Source: Enhygromyxa salina
GTDB lineage: Bacteria; Myxococcota_A; Polyangia; Nannocystales; Nannocystaceae
Reading direction: 5' to 3'
Assembly: GCF_000737335.2 (NCBI RefSeq)
Contig: NZ_JMCC02000076.1
Coordinates: 1 to 64,000, forward strand
DNA length: 64,000 nt
Part shown: piece after piece, positions 26,840 to 35,031 of the stretch
Layout of the letters: every line of letters starts with the position of its first letter
Numbering within the stretch: the first letter of the stretch is position 1
Notes under the pieces: generated by a model
The model's input: the letters and a program-made list of their open reading frames with translations, nothing else
The model's database searches: none
What the model was told of the DNA's origin: nothing
Translations under genes and position numbers: made by a program

Positions 26840-28030
26840 TCAATCCAGATCAACGGGAGCAAGGTTCACCGTCGTCGGGCTCCCGGCGTAGCTGTCGTAG
26901 TCGAGCGTCGCGTGGAGCGAGAACTCGCTGTTGTCCACGCGCAGCTCGTCGATCTCGACCTCTCCGCCGGGCCCGAGCTGGCCGAAGATCGCCGCGTCGT
27001 TGGTCACGAAGAATGTCTCGGTCATCGGCGGGCCCTCGCCGATCTCCAAGGTTCCCGTCACGACCAGCTCGATCCGCTGCTCGCCAAAGTAGAACTCGCC
27101 GGTCGCCGTGTTCCACACGCCAAGGGCCGGCCGCCGGAGCTGCACGCTGACCTCGCTGATCGACACGTCGTCGAGCAGCTCGTCCGAGTAGAGCGTCCAT
27201 GCGCTCGAGTCATTGGATATCGTGAGGTTGGCCAGATACAGCGGGCAGTCGAGCTCGCTGCACTCCGGCGCCGAGTATTCGACCTCGCCGTGCTCGAGCG
27301 GCGCCGCGTCCGAGCTGGGCGTGGAGTCTGGGTTGTGGAGGGTGATCGTGAGTGAGGACCGGCCGGCGACGGTGGTCGTGGACAGATGATCGGCGCCGCC
27401 CATGCCCGGGCCCCACGGCGTGGCGGTGTCGTCGTAGTAGAGGCCGACGGCGATCGGTGTGGTGAACTCGTCGGCGCAGGTCTCGAAGTCGCCGCACGCC
27501 AGCTCGACCGGCTGGCCGCTGCTTGGCCAGGTTGGCGAGCTGCTTGACGGGATGACCTTGGTCTTCCACGGGCGCATGGCGAGGTTGGCTGCGGGAAGAT
27601 AGCAGTAGAGGCGGGCAGGGTCCTTGATGCGCATGAGCGGATCCGGGACGACGATATTGTTGTAATTCTTGAGCTGCCACAACGAATCCGAGGATTGCAG
27701 GCAGTTGCCTAATCCGTCGCCCGTGTTATTCAAGCAATGCTGAACGCACATGCCGCGAATCGCGCTAATGTCATCCTCGTCGTTTGTCCAACTGTCGAGA
27801 TCGATGCCGCCGGTCTCGCCGGTCTCGCTCCAGTGTTCGGGACCAAGGCAAAGGCCGAAGCTGTATCGTTTGCCGTGCAGTGCATTCTCGTAGTACAGCC
27901 CGGCAGGCCCCCCGTCGCACCAAATGCGGAGGCCGTCGGGATCCTTCGTTGTACACCCCGCTGCTGAGGCTGTGAGAGCCGCAATTAGGAATGTGATGGT
28001 GGTGGTGGTGGTGATGGGTGAGTTCTTCAT
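26840..28030 (-). CDS. Secreted lipoprotein, function unknown
   Basis: 396 residues. The signal peptide (MKNSPITTTTTITFLIAALT then ASAAGC) has an AAGC lipobox with Cys near 26. The mature N-terminal third has about ten Cys and reads as an unclassified extracellular domain (LCLGPEHWSE, MCVQHCLNNTGDGLGNCLQ). The C-terminal half is beta-rich with Asp/Glu (GEVEIDELRVDNSEFSLHA). No family recognised. The 155-bp stretch 26685-26839 before its stop, and 28031-28350 upstream, hold no gene that I can support. Confidence 0.65.
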   Translation of the reverse strand: MKNSPITTTTTITFLIAALTASAAGCTTKDPDGLRIWCDGGPAGLYYENALHGKRYSFGLCLGPEHWSETGETGGIDLDSWTNDEDDISAIRGMCVQHCLNNTGDGLGNCLQSSDSLWQLKNYNNIVVPDPLMRIKDPARLYCYLPAANLAMRPWKTKVIPSSSSPTWPSSGQPVELACGDFETCADEFTTPIAVGLYYDDTATPWGPGMGGADHLSTTTVAGRSSLTITLHNPDSTPSSDAAPLEHGEVEYSAPECSELDCPLYLANLTISNDSSAWTLYSDELLDDVSISEVSVQLRRPALGVWNTATGEFYFGEQRIELVVTGTLEIGEGPPMTETFFVTNDAAIFGQLGPGGEVEIDELRVDNSEFSLHATLDYDSYAGSPTTVNLAPVDLD

Positions 28031-28382
28031 GGTGTTCCCCGATCGCGTCAGAGCGACGCGGCTCCGCGTCGCGCATGCTCAAGGCCAGGGTCATGAAGAT
28101 TGCCGATCTGGCGCCACCAGCGGTACATTAATGGACGCCCAGGCGCGGGTCATGATGGCCGAGAACGTGATGGCACAAATGACATGGTTGAAGTGATGCA
28201 AATATCCTTGGTGCGATTCCGCCCCACGTCAACCTGCAAACATCGACGGGCTCCACGATACTCAATCGCACGACTTGCGGCGATGTCGGCGACTCGCAGG
28301 GATCGGTGCTGCGACCCAGCATTAATTCATATGAAGACTCTCTCGCTGAGCGTGGAGCAGGCCGTGCGGATCCGATGGCACC

Positions 28383-29549
28383 TCACGGCATCGGCTGATC
28401 CGCATCGTCGAGCACGCGCTCGAACACCACGCGCGAGAACACGAAATCACCCGCTTCGTCCATCATACTGTCCAGATGCCCGACGTAGCGCCCCCCCAGC
28501 AGCCAGGGCCGCTGGTGCCGGCCCGGGTCTTCGCCGTCTGTGGCGCCACCGACGATGTACGGCGGCCCATACACGGCATCCAGCTCGCCTTCACAAGGCA
28601 CCAAGAAGATGCTCTGGGTGATCGGGTCCGTCCCGCTCGGGACCGTCACGCTCACGGAGTAGAGGGTCCGCTCGTCTGGGAACTCGAGCGCGAACAGCCA
28701 GCCGGCGCTGTTCTCAGCGAAGTTGATGATGTCATCATCTTCGCAGCGCGGCTCGCTGCGCTCGAGGACGAGCGGCAAGCCGCTCCAGGTGAAGGTCGGG
28801 AGCCCCTCGAGTGCGCAGGCCGGGTCGTCGAACGCGGACTCGGGCAAGTTCTCGGCGATCGCGGCCGACTCGGCCAGCGAGATCCCAAACACCCGCCGCG
28901 TCACCCGCTCGACACCCTTCGCCGAGGTCGCGCCGTCGAGCGCCAGGATGAACTCGGCCATCTTGGCCGGGCCGTAGGTCGACTCCAGCGCGACCCACCA
29001 CGTGAGCGCGAGCGCGTAGTTCACCTTCGTGGGGTCGTTGACATCGAGCGCCGCCCGCAGCTCTGCCGCGCTGAGGAACTCGGGCTGGGTAGCGAATCCG
29101 GGGCCGGCACGCTGGATCACCCCCGAGTTCCAGCGCGACGCAAAGGCTTCGTTGATGAAGGCCGGATACCCCACAATCGGGCGGCCATGCCCACCGCGCG
29201 ACGCATGGGCGAGTTCGTGGGTCTCGATCGGCTTGTTCGAGAACACGAGTGGCCGATTCAGTAAGCGGCTCTCGCAGTTGGAAATCCAGGGCGAGGAGCA
29301 CGCCTGAACCGCGAGCTCTTCGTGCCAGAAGTACTCGACCCCCGGCCCGAGGTCGTCGGGCCCCCAGCCGTAGTGGCCGCCAATCAGCTCCAATACGCGG
29401 TCCACCATGGGAACGGTCCCCCCGCACAAGCGCGCCTCGGTGTCGTCCCAATGGTAGATCACGTGCTCGCCAACCTCGGTCGACAGCTCCATGCACTGAC
29501 TGCAAACCAGCACAATCCCGATCGCAGAGATGGACCCGACGCGCGTCAT
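28383..29549 (-). CDS. Putative exported zinc metallopeptidase (gluzincin-like), duplicate copy A
   Basis: 388 residues. A hydrophobic signal sequence (SISAIGIVLVCSQC) with Cys16/Cys19 suggests export and possibly lipidation. Residues 111-115 are HELAH, an HExxH zinc-protease motif, and the segment FINEAFASRW places Glu134 19 residues later, the spacing of gluzincin third ligands. This gives a plausible zinc site His111, His115, Glu134 with general base Glu112. The C-terminal ~150 residues are beta-rich and may be an accessory domain. It has no recognised family, so peptidase activity is an inference from motif and spacing. The paralogue 29747-30913 keeps all these residues. Confidence 0.72.
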   Translation of the reverse strand: MTRVGSISAIGIVLVCSQCMELSTEVGEHVIYHWDDTEARLCGGTVPMVDRVLELIGGHYGWGPDDLGPGVEYFWHEELAVQACSSPWISNCESRLLNRPLVFSNKPIETHELAHASRGGHGRPIVGYPAFINEAFASRWNSGVIQRAGPGFATQPEFLSAAELRAALDVNDPTKVNYALALTWWVALESTYGPAKMAEFILALDGATSAKGVERVTRRVFGISLAESAAIAENLPESAFDDPACALEGLPTFTWSGLPLVLERSEPRCEDDDIINFAENSAGWLFALEFPDERTLYSVSVTVPSGTDPITQSIFLVPCEGELDAVYGPPYIVGGATDGEDPGRHQRPWLLGGRYVGHLDSMMDEAGDFVFSRVVFERVLDDADQPMP

Positions 29550-29746
29550 ACCTCAACAGCAAACTACGAGCATCTCAAAGCCCGGACAACCGGCGTCACG
29601 CTCGCTCGTGCGTCATTGATGGGCTGCGCAGTATATTCAGGCTTGCACGCCAGACCGCGATCGATCGGCGAACTGTCCGCACACGCGCCAACGCAAAGTT
29701 GCGTTCACGAGCGGTGCGGAGCAGGCCGCGCGGATCCGACGGCACC

Positions 29747-30913
29747 TCACGGCATCGGCTGATCCGCATCGTCGAGCACGCGCTCGAAGACCACGCGCGA
29801 GAACACGAAATCACCCGCTTCGTCCCTCATACTGCGCAGATGCCCCACATAGCGCCCCCGAAGGTGCCAGGGCCACGGCTGCCAGTTCGGGTCCCCCCCG
29901 TCTGTGGCGTCAGCGGCGATGTACGGCGGCCCGTACACGGCGTCCAGCTCGCCTTCGCAGGGCACCACGAAGATGCTCTGGGTGATCGGGTCCGTCCCGC
30001 TCGGGACCGTCACGCTCACCGAGTAGGGCTTCGGCTCGTCTGGGAACTCGAGCGCGAACAGCCAGCCGACAGTGTCATTACTGAAGTTGATGATGTCATC
30101 ATCTTCACAGCGCGGCTCGCTGCGCTCGAGCACGAGCGGCAAGCCGGTCCACGTGAAGGTCGGGAGCCCCTCGAGTGCGCAGGCGGGGTCGTCGAACGCA
30201 GACTCGGGCAAGCTCTCGGCGATCGCGGCAGACTCGGCCAGCGAGATCCCAAACACCCGCCGCGTCGCCCGCTCGACGCCCTTCGCCGAGGTCACGCCGT
30301 CGAGCGCCAGGATGAACTCGGCCATCTTGCTCGGGCCGTAGGTCGACTCCAGCGCGACCCACCACGTGAGCGCGAGCGCGTAGTTCACCTTCGTGGGGTC
30401 GTTGACATCGAGCGCCGCCCGCAGCTCTGCCGCGCTGAGGAACTCGGGCTGGGTAGCGTATCCGACGACGCCGCCCTGGATTACCGCCGACTCCCAGCGC
30501 GAGGCAAAGGCTTCGTTGATGAAGGCCGGATACCCCACAAACGGGCGGCCGTGCCCGCCGCGCGACGCATGGGCGAGTTCGTGGGTCTGGATCGGGGTGT
30601 TCGAGAACACGAGTGGCCGATTCAGGAAGTGGCTCTCGCAGTCGGCAACCCAGGGCAAGGAGCACGCCTGAACCGCCAGCTCTTCGTGCCAGAAGTACTC
30701 GATCCCCGGCCCGAGGTCGTCGGGCCCCCAGCCGTAGTGGCCGCCAACCAACTCCAATACGCGGTCCACCATGGGAACGGTCCCCCCGCACAAGCGCGCC
30801 TCGGTCTCGTCCCAATGGTAGATCACATGCTCGCCAACCTCGGTCGACAGCTCCATGCACTGACTGCAAACCAGCACAATCCCGATCGCAGAGATGGACC
30901 CGACGCGCGACAT
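29747..30913 (-). CDS. Putative exported zinc metallopeptidase (gluzincin-like), duplicate copy B
   Basis: 388 residues, paralogue of the gene at 28383-29549 with the same length, signal sequence, HELAH at 111-115 and FINEAFASRW. Differences cluster in surface segments, for example NSGVIQRAGPGFAT versus ESAVIQGGVVGYAT after the zinc site, and GRHQRPWLLGGRYV versus NWQPWPWHLRGRYV near the end. Preservation of the catalytic residues in both copies suggests that both remain functional. Each copy carries its own spacer, so each could have its own promoter. Confidence 0.72.
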   Translation of the reverse strand: MSRVGSISAIGIVLVCSQCMELSTEVGEHVIYHWDETEARLCGGTVPMVDRVLELVGGHYGWGPDDLGPGIEYFWHEELAVQACSLPWVADCESHFLNRPLVFSNTPIQTHELAHASRGGHGRPFVGYPAFINEAFASRWESAVIQGGVVGYATQPEFLSAAELRAALDVNDPTKVNYALALTWWVALESTYGPSKMAEFILALDGVTSAKGVERATRRVFGISLAESAAIAESLPESAFDDPACALEGLPTFTWTGLPLVLERSEPRCEDDDIINFSNDTVGWLFALEFPDEPKPYSVSVTVPSGTDPITQSIFVVPCEGELDAVYGPPYIAADATDGGDPNWQPWPWHLRGRYVGHLRSMRDEAGDFVFSRVVFERVLDDADQPMP

Positions 30914-31106
30914 ACCTCAACAGCAACCTACGAGCATCTCAAAGCCCGGACAACCCGCGTCTCCTTCGTTCGCGCGTCATTGGTGGGCTGCGCAGCATAT
31001 TCAGGCTTGCACGCCGACCGCGATCGTTCGGCGAACTGTCCGCACACGCGCCAGCGCAAAGTTGCGTTCACGAGCGGGCGGGCGTCAGCGCGGACAAGCC
31101 GGCACC

Positions 31107-31274
31107 TCATGGCATCGGCTGATCCGCATCGTCGAGCACGCGCTCGAACACCACGCGCGAGAACACGAAATCGCCCGCTTCGTCCATCATACTGTCCAGA
31201 TGCCGACGTAGCGTCCCCCCAGCAGCCAGGGCCCCTGGTGCCGTCCCGGGTCTTCGCCGTCTGTGGCGCCAGCC
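31107..31274 (-). pseudogene. Truncated third copy (C) of the metallopeptidase gene, C-terminal end only
   Basis: Matches the last ~55 codons of copies A and B, including the DADQPMP end and the FVFSRVVFERVL strand. A one-base deletion near 31200 shifts the frame, and homology stops abruptly near 31274. It is closer to copy A in the GRYVGHLDSMMDEAG region. No start or signal peptide remains. The 31275-31482 stretch that follows has no gene. Confidence 0.85.
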
Positions 31275-31482
31275 TGTGGCACCGCTTCTGGCAGCTGTAG
31301 AGTGCGACGCCGGCGATCTTGGCGCGTGCTAGCCTAGCGTCGCGCGCAATCATTCTCGCCACCATCCTTTCCAACTTCTCAGCACACCTGTGCGCTGCTC
31401 GCCTCGCAGGCATCCACCAGGACATCGGCGACAACGAGCATCCGGCCTCGGTCGGCTTCGTGCAGATTTACTAGAAATCAAC

Positions 31483-32166
31483 TCAAAGCTTTTCGTCATC
31501 GGAGAACTCGATGGTAAATTCGAATTCCACCACACCTTGCCCCTGCTCGGGCGGTTCAAATTCCATGTCGTAGGCCGACTGTCGGACGCACTCGGTGAGA
31601 TCGCCCTCGATTGATGTCTTCTCGGGGTTCACATCGATCCGGTCAATCACCCCACCGAGTTCTTCATCACCAATCACGGCGACGCTCAAGGTCAAGGCAC
31701 CGCCCGCGCCCTTCGCCGCGATATCTTCATAACAACTCTCGGCCGCCGGGATCAATTGATCCTGGATGATCCCCCGGGCGTACTCATCTGGCAGCGAGGA
31801 CCAAGATGTTGGAGGCAGCGGAGCTGCGGGGGGCTGGGCTGGAGGTTCGACGGCCTCATGTTTCGCGGTCGGGCGACCGTAGCGATGCTGGAGCGCTCGA
31901 CGTAGCTGGTCTCGCTCCTCCTTCGTTCTTGGTCGCCGGGTGACCGTGTCGGGCTCGGGCTCGACCTCGTCCATGCGTTTCGTGGCGGGTGAAGCCGGCG
32001 ACGATGGAGACGCGGTTGACTGGGGAATTTCACGGTCGGGGCCCGCTACGGGGCGCTCGGCGCTCGCTCCCCCAGCGCCGCCCAACTGAGCGAAACCCAG
32101 GAGACAGATCGCCAGGACAATTGCACCGACACCTGCGAGCACGATGGGTAGTTTAGTCTCGCTCAT
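31483..32166 (-). CDS. AgmX/PglI C-terminal-domain-like single-TM protein
   Basis: 227 residues from ATG 32166. One N-terminal TM helix (LPIVLAGVGAIVLAICLLGF), then a Pro/Ala/Glu-rich linker, a basic-acidic coiled segment (RPRTKEERDQLRRALQHRYG), and a C-terminal domain of the AgmX/PglI type: IIQDQLIPAAESCYEDI, strands around ALTLSVAVIGDEELGGVIDRI, CVRQSAYDMEFEPPEQGQGV. In myxobacteria this domain occurs in envelope-spanning gliding/adhesion proteins, with a TonB-C-like fold and the cytosol-proximal helix as anchor. Role in motility is inferred from the family. It slightly overlaps the broken nucleotidyltransferase gene upstream. Confidence 0.7.
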   Translation of the reverse strand: MSETKLPIVLAGVGAIVLAICLLGFAQLGGAGGASAERPVAGPDREIPQSTASPSSPASPATKRMDEVEPEPDTVTRRPRTKEERDQLRRALQHRYGRPTAKHEAVEPPAQPPAAPLPPTSWSSLPDEYARGIIQDQLIPAAESCYEDIAAKGAGGALTLSVAVIGDEELGGVIDRIDVNPEKTSIEGDLTECVRQSAYDMEFEPPEQGQGVVEFEFTIEFSDDEKL

Positions 32167-32329
32167 GTGGGCACCAGTCGGCTGCAAACGCTACAATACG
32201 ACATGGCCGGAGACTCGTCGCGCCGTGAAGCACCGCCGCGACGCCACCGATGATACAAAATTCGACCTTCGCGTCGCTGAGCCGCTCGAGCAGCGCGAGG
32301 TCTTGCAGAGGCCGCGTGCGCCTAGGCAT
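32153..32329 (-). pseudogene. Truncated minimal-nucleotidyltransferase gene
   Basis: From ATG 32329 the frame encodes a recognisable MNT start: LALLERLSDAKVEFCIIGGV followed by AAVLHGAT. The nucleotidyltransferase GG-x-A-x-x-x-HG signature is present, but the DxD metal-binding motif that should follow is replaced by unrelated sequence and a stop at residue 58. It is therefore an inactive stump. Its ATG overlaps the stop of an upstream remnant (ATGA), so it was once the second gene of a pair. Confidence 0.65.
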
Positions 32330-32575
32330 CAGCGACCCACGCCAGCCATGAGGCGCAGTGCGTCCTCGAGCTGTTGCATGTGCTGCGCAGGGGCAAGCGT
32401 TCGCCCGAGCAGCAACAGGTCGACGCCGTGGGCCCCTGCGGCGCGCCAAGCGTTGCCTCGGGCCCGCGCGGACGCTTGGGCGAGTTGATCGAAGTCGAGC
32501 GTCGCCGGGCGCGAGCGCCTCCATCGCGCCAAGCGTAACAGGTTGCGGGGCCCCTGAGAAGTTCGCAAAGGGTGC
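32329..32575 (-). pseudogene. C-terminal remnant of a gene formerly upstream of the nucleotidyltransferase
   Basis: An open frame ending with stop 32331-32329 (overlapping the MNT start) reads coding-like for ~75 residues: LARWRRSRPATLDFDQLAQ and HGVDLLLLGRTLAPAQHMQQ followed by LEDALRLMAGVGR. There is no plausible start and the upstream part is in a different composition. I do not recognise the family. With the MNT stump it looks like a decayed two-gene cassette. Confidence 0.4.
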
Positions 32576-32578
32576 AGG

Positions 32579-33110
32579 CTACCGCTGATCCGGGACGAAC
32601 CAGCGGACGATCTGTGTGAGCGCCAACGAGTCCGAACGAGCTTCGGGATAATCCTCCTCGGTGAGCGCCGGTCGCAACTCCTCACGCTGTACCGCGACGT
32701 ATGCGTCGAGCGTGGCATCGTAAGGCATGCTCGCTCTGTCGGCTCGGCGCAGCGATTGACTTGGCATTTGTCGAGGGTCCTCAGCTGCGACGGGCCCAAT
32801 TTCACTGTATCGTTCGTGTTGGCGGTTGTTCTCGAAGTACTCACCTGGTGTCCAAGCGAACATCTCCTGGTGAATATCGGCATCGAACTGCAAGGACAGG
32901 TCCTCGCGCAGGACGATCAGCCGCTCTCGGGCAAACGTCTGAACACTGAAGCCGTCGGCATCTGGCTCGTCGTCGGTGATCTCGGCGATATCAGAGATGC
33001 GTAGGACGCGACGACAACAAATTCGTCGCGCGTATCCCCATCGACATCATCTCGAATCAGACCCACGAGAGCGATATCACCTTGCCAGGACTCCCGGGGT
33101 TCCGACGCCT
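32579..33110 (-). pseudogene. Frameshifted gene remnant
   Basis: Two minus-strand frames read as one protein across a shift near 33000: first IALVGLIRDDVDGDTRDEFV (reaching VVASYAS), then in another frame DIAEITDDEPDADGFSVQTF, LIVLREDLSLQFDADIHQEM and FAWTPGEYFENN down to VRWFVPDQR at 32579. The downstream frame alone would start at ATG 32893. Upstream sequence beyond ~33110 no longer looks coding in this direction. Family unknown; the Asp-rich DDVDGDTRDE segment resembles a calcium-binding loop. Confidence 0.5.
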
Positions 33111-33447
33111 GCGCAGCTTGACCGGGGGGCTCGTGACCAGCAGCGAGCGGCTGATCGCCAGCGAGGGCGCGCCCGAGCCAACCCGACCCGAGCCCGAGCC
33201 GCCCCCGATCGCCGAGGCAGCCGCGGGGCTGCGGGCCGAGCTCGCCAGCTTGGCCCAAGTCTATCCCGAGTGCGTTGGCTTGTTTCGGCGCCTGTCCGAG
33301 GCGGAGCTGCGGCGTGCTGGTCGTGACCGGCTGCGGCGAGGCCTCGGCGTTGATCGGGTGAGCGTCCACTACGGGCTGCGCCGCCTCGCCCGGCCGGGCT
33401 GCGCGGAGCACATCCCCCCGAGCGTGGAGCGCACCGCGATCACCTAG
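33082..33447 (+). CDS. Doubtful ORF, possibly a gene fragment
   Basis: An open frame of 121 codons with coding-like third-position GC, containing AAAGLRAELASLAQVYPECV and FRRLSEAELRRAGRD. No signal peptide, no ribosome-binding site and no recognised domain. The 3' part reads better in a second frame (VLVVTGCGEASALIG), suggesting a frameshifted remnant like its neighbours. Confidence 0.25.
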   Translation: MPGLPGFRRLRSLTGGLVTSSERLIASEGAPEPTRPEPEPPPIAEAAAGLRAELASLAQVYPECVGLFRRLSEAELRRAGRDRLRRGLGVDRVSVHYGLRRLARPGCAEHIPPSVERTAIT

Positions 33448-33628
33448 ACGGTCGGGGCACCGAGTGACCAGAACAAGCGGGTACATGACCACTTCGATGG
33501 ACCCGCTAAAGCTCCGTACTCATCGCCTGGTGGCCAACTGCCGCGTCAAGGCCGAAGCGAGCGATCTATCTACCAAGTTTTTGCCCGGCCTCGCTTCAGG
33601 CATCGAGCCGTCCCCCTACCCTGGGCTC

Positions 33629-34036
33629 ATGCCCTACATGTTCGACAGCAAGCGCGCGCCGTTGATCTACATGCACCTGCACGGTGCGGTGACAGACAGC
33701 GACCTGCAGCGAATGCTCGCCGACATGGACAAGCTCACCGCGCAGGCTCAATCGTACGCGGTCGTGCTCGATTGCCGGGAGCTTCAGGTTCCCGAGCTCG
33801 CGCAGCTGCAGCGGCTCGCCGGGTGGTTCGCCGACAACTTCGACGTCTCGGCCCGCTATCACCGTGGCGTGGTCGTCGTGGTCGACTCAACGCTGATCCG
33901 CTCCTCGCTTCGAACGCTGATGCAGCTGCAGCGCCTGCCCATGCCGATCCACATCCTCGAGGACGTGGAGCAGGGCTACGCGTGGGCGGCCAGCAAGCTC
34001 GGCGCGGGTGACTCCCACCGATCTCTGAGCGCCTAG
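33629..34036 (+). CDS. STAS/SpoIIAA-like single-domain protein
   Basis: 135 residues from ATG 33629. The alternating beta-alpha pattern (APLIYMHLHGAVTDSDLQRM, then SYAVVLDCRELQVPELAQLQ, then YHRGVVVVVDSTLIRSSLRT, then MPIHILEDVEQGYAWAASKL) matches the SpoIIAA-like/STAS domain layout used in anti-anti-sigma factors and related partner-binding proteins. A phospho-acceptor serine cannot be placed with confidence. An upstream in-frame start at 33464 is possible but adds non-conserved, lower-GC sequence. No kinase or sigma factor is adjacent. Confidence 0.65.
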   Translation: MPYMFDSKRAPLIYMHLHGAVTDSDLQRMLADMDKLTAQAQSYAVVLDCRELQVPELAQLQRLAGWFADNFDVSARYHRGVVVVVDSTLIRSSLRTLMQLQRLPMPIHILEDVEQGYAWAASKLGAGDSHRSLSA

Positions 34037-34099
34037 TCGGCGAGCATCGTGCGCGTACTCGGGCCCGACCACACTCGACAACTTGGCTGCTGCTGAACC

Positions 34100-35026
34100 A
34101 TGCTCAAACCGCGATCGCTCATCGGCCCTACGCTCCCCCTGCTCACCCTGCTCGGCTGGGTCGGAGCCTGCCAGATGCTCAATCCTGCCTTCGACGAGCG
34201 CCTCGCTGGCGAGGAGTCCAGCGATGACCAGGACTCGACGGCCACAGATGGCAACGAGTCACAGCAGACCACCGTCTCCAGCAGCGGCGACGGCGACGAC
34301 GATGGCGACACCGGCGACGGCGACACCGGCGATGGCGACGGCGACGGCGACGACGAGACCGGCGACGGCGACACCGGCGACGGCGACGGCGACGGCGACG
34401 GCAGCGACGCGTGTGCCAATGACCAGTCGCTGATCGCCTGCTATCAGTTCGAAACGGCCGATCAAGTCGTCGACGGCTCGACCCACGCCAACCATGGCTT
34501 CGCCGCCAAGCTGGGCCTGGGCGTTGGCGTCTCGGGCATGGCGTTGGAGTGTGCGACCAGCGAGGCCGTGCAGGTCCCCGACAGCGCCAGCCTCGACGTA
34601 AAATCCGCCGTGACCATGGCGATGTGGGTTCATCCACAGACAGTTCCGCAGTTTGGCCGCGACGTGTGGTTCGACAACTCTGGCCAGTACGGCATGATGT
34701 TCGACGCCAACGTGGGATTTGTGTGCCGCATCCTCACCAACCACGGTACATCTCAGATCGGCGTTGACGCGGGAGTGGTCCCCCCGGGGGAGTGGAGCCA
34801 CATCGCCTGCACCTACGACGGCGCCATGACCCGGCTCTACGCCAACGGTCTCTCGTTGGCGACCCTCAGCACCACGGGGGTGATGCTGACGGGCAGCGCC
34901 GAGCCGGTCGCGATTGGCAGCAACAGCCCGCTATTCAACGAACGCTGCACCGGCAAGATCGACTCTCTGCTGATCTACGACCGCGCCCTGTCAGACGCAG
35001 AGATCGGCGCGCTCGCGGACCTGTGA
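34100..35026 (+). CDS. Secreted lipoprotein with GD-repeat linker and LamG-like domain
   Basis: 308 residues. The signal peptide ends LGWVGAC (lipobox Cys24). Residues ~62-101 are a Gly-Asp/Gly-Asp-Thr linker (GDGDTGDGD units). The C-terminal ~200 residues form a concanavalin-like (LamG) jelly-roll: LIACYQFETADQVVDGSTHA, AVTMAMWVHPQTV, GEWSHIACTYDGAMTRLYAN, KIDSLLIYDRALSDAEI. LamG domains bind sugars or protein ligands on the cell surface. It converges with the transglycosylase gene (5-bp gap). Confidence 0.85.
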   Translation: MLKPRSLIGPTLPLLTLLGWVGACQMLNPAFDERLAGEESSDDQDSTATDGNESQQTTVSSSGDGDDDGDTGDGDTGDGDGDGDDETGDGDTGDGDGDGDGSDACANDQSLIACYQFETADQVVDGSTHANHGFAAKLGLGVGVSGMALECATSEAVQVPDSASLDVKSAVTMAMWVHPQTVPQFGRDVWFDNSGQYGMMFDANVGFVCRILTNHGTSQIGVDAGVVPPGEWSHIACTYDGAMTRLYANGLSLATLSTTGVMLTGSAEPVAIGSNSPLFNERCTGKIDSLLIYDRALSDAEIGALADL

Positions 35027-35031
35027 ACACG

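Larger units (their letters stand above)
28350..31274. repeat. Tandem segmental duplication, unit about 1.36 kb, 2.1 copies
   Basis: Equivalent stop codons fall at 28383, 29747 and 31107 (steps of 1364 and 1360 bp), and the spacers 29550-29746 and 30914-31106 are clearly homologous (shared caacagcaa-ctacgagcatc and gttgcgttcacgagcg blocks). The third copy breaks off near 31274. The two full genes differ in roughly one residue in ten, so the event is not very recent. Confidence 0.9.

Noticed and set aside
29249..31300. 683-codon plus-strand frame across the metallopeptidase duplicates
   Set aside because: It repeats itself only because the underlying DNA is duplicated; the minus frames carry signal peptide and zinc site.
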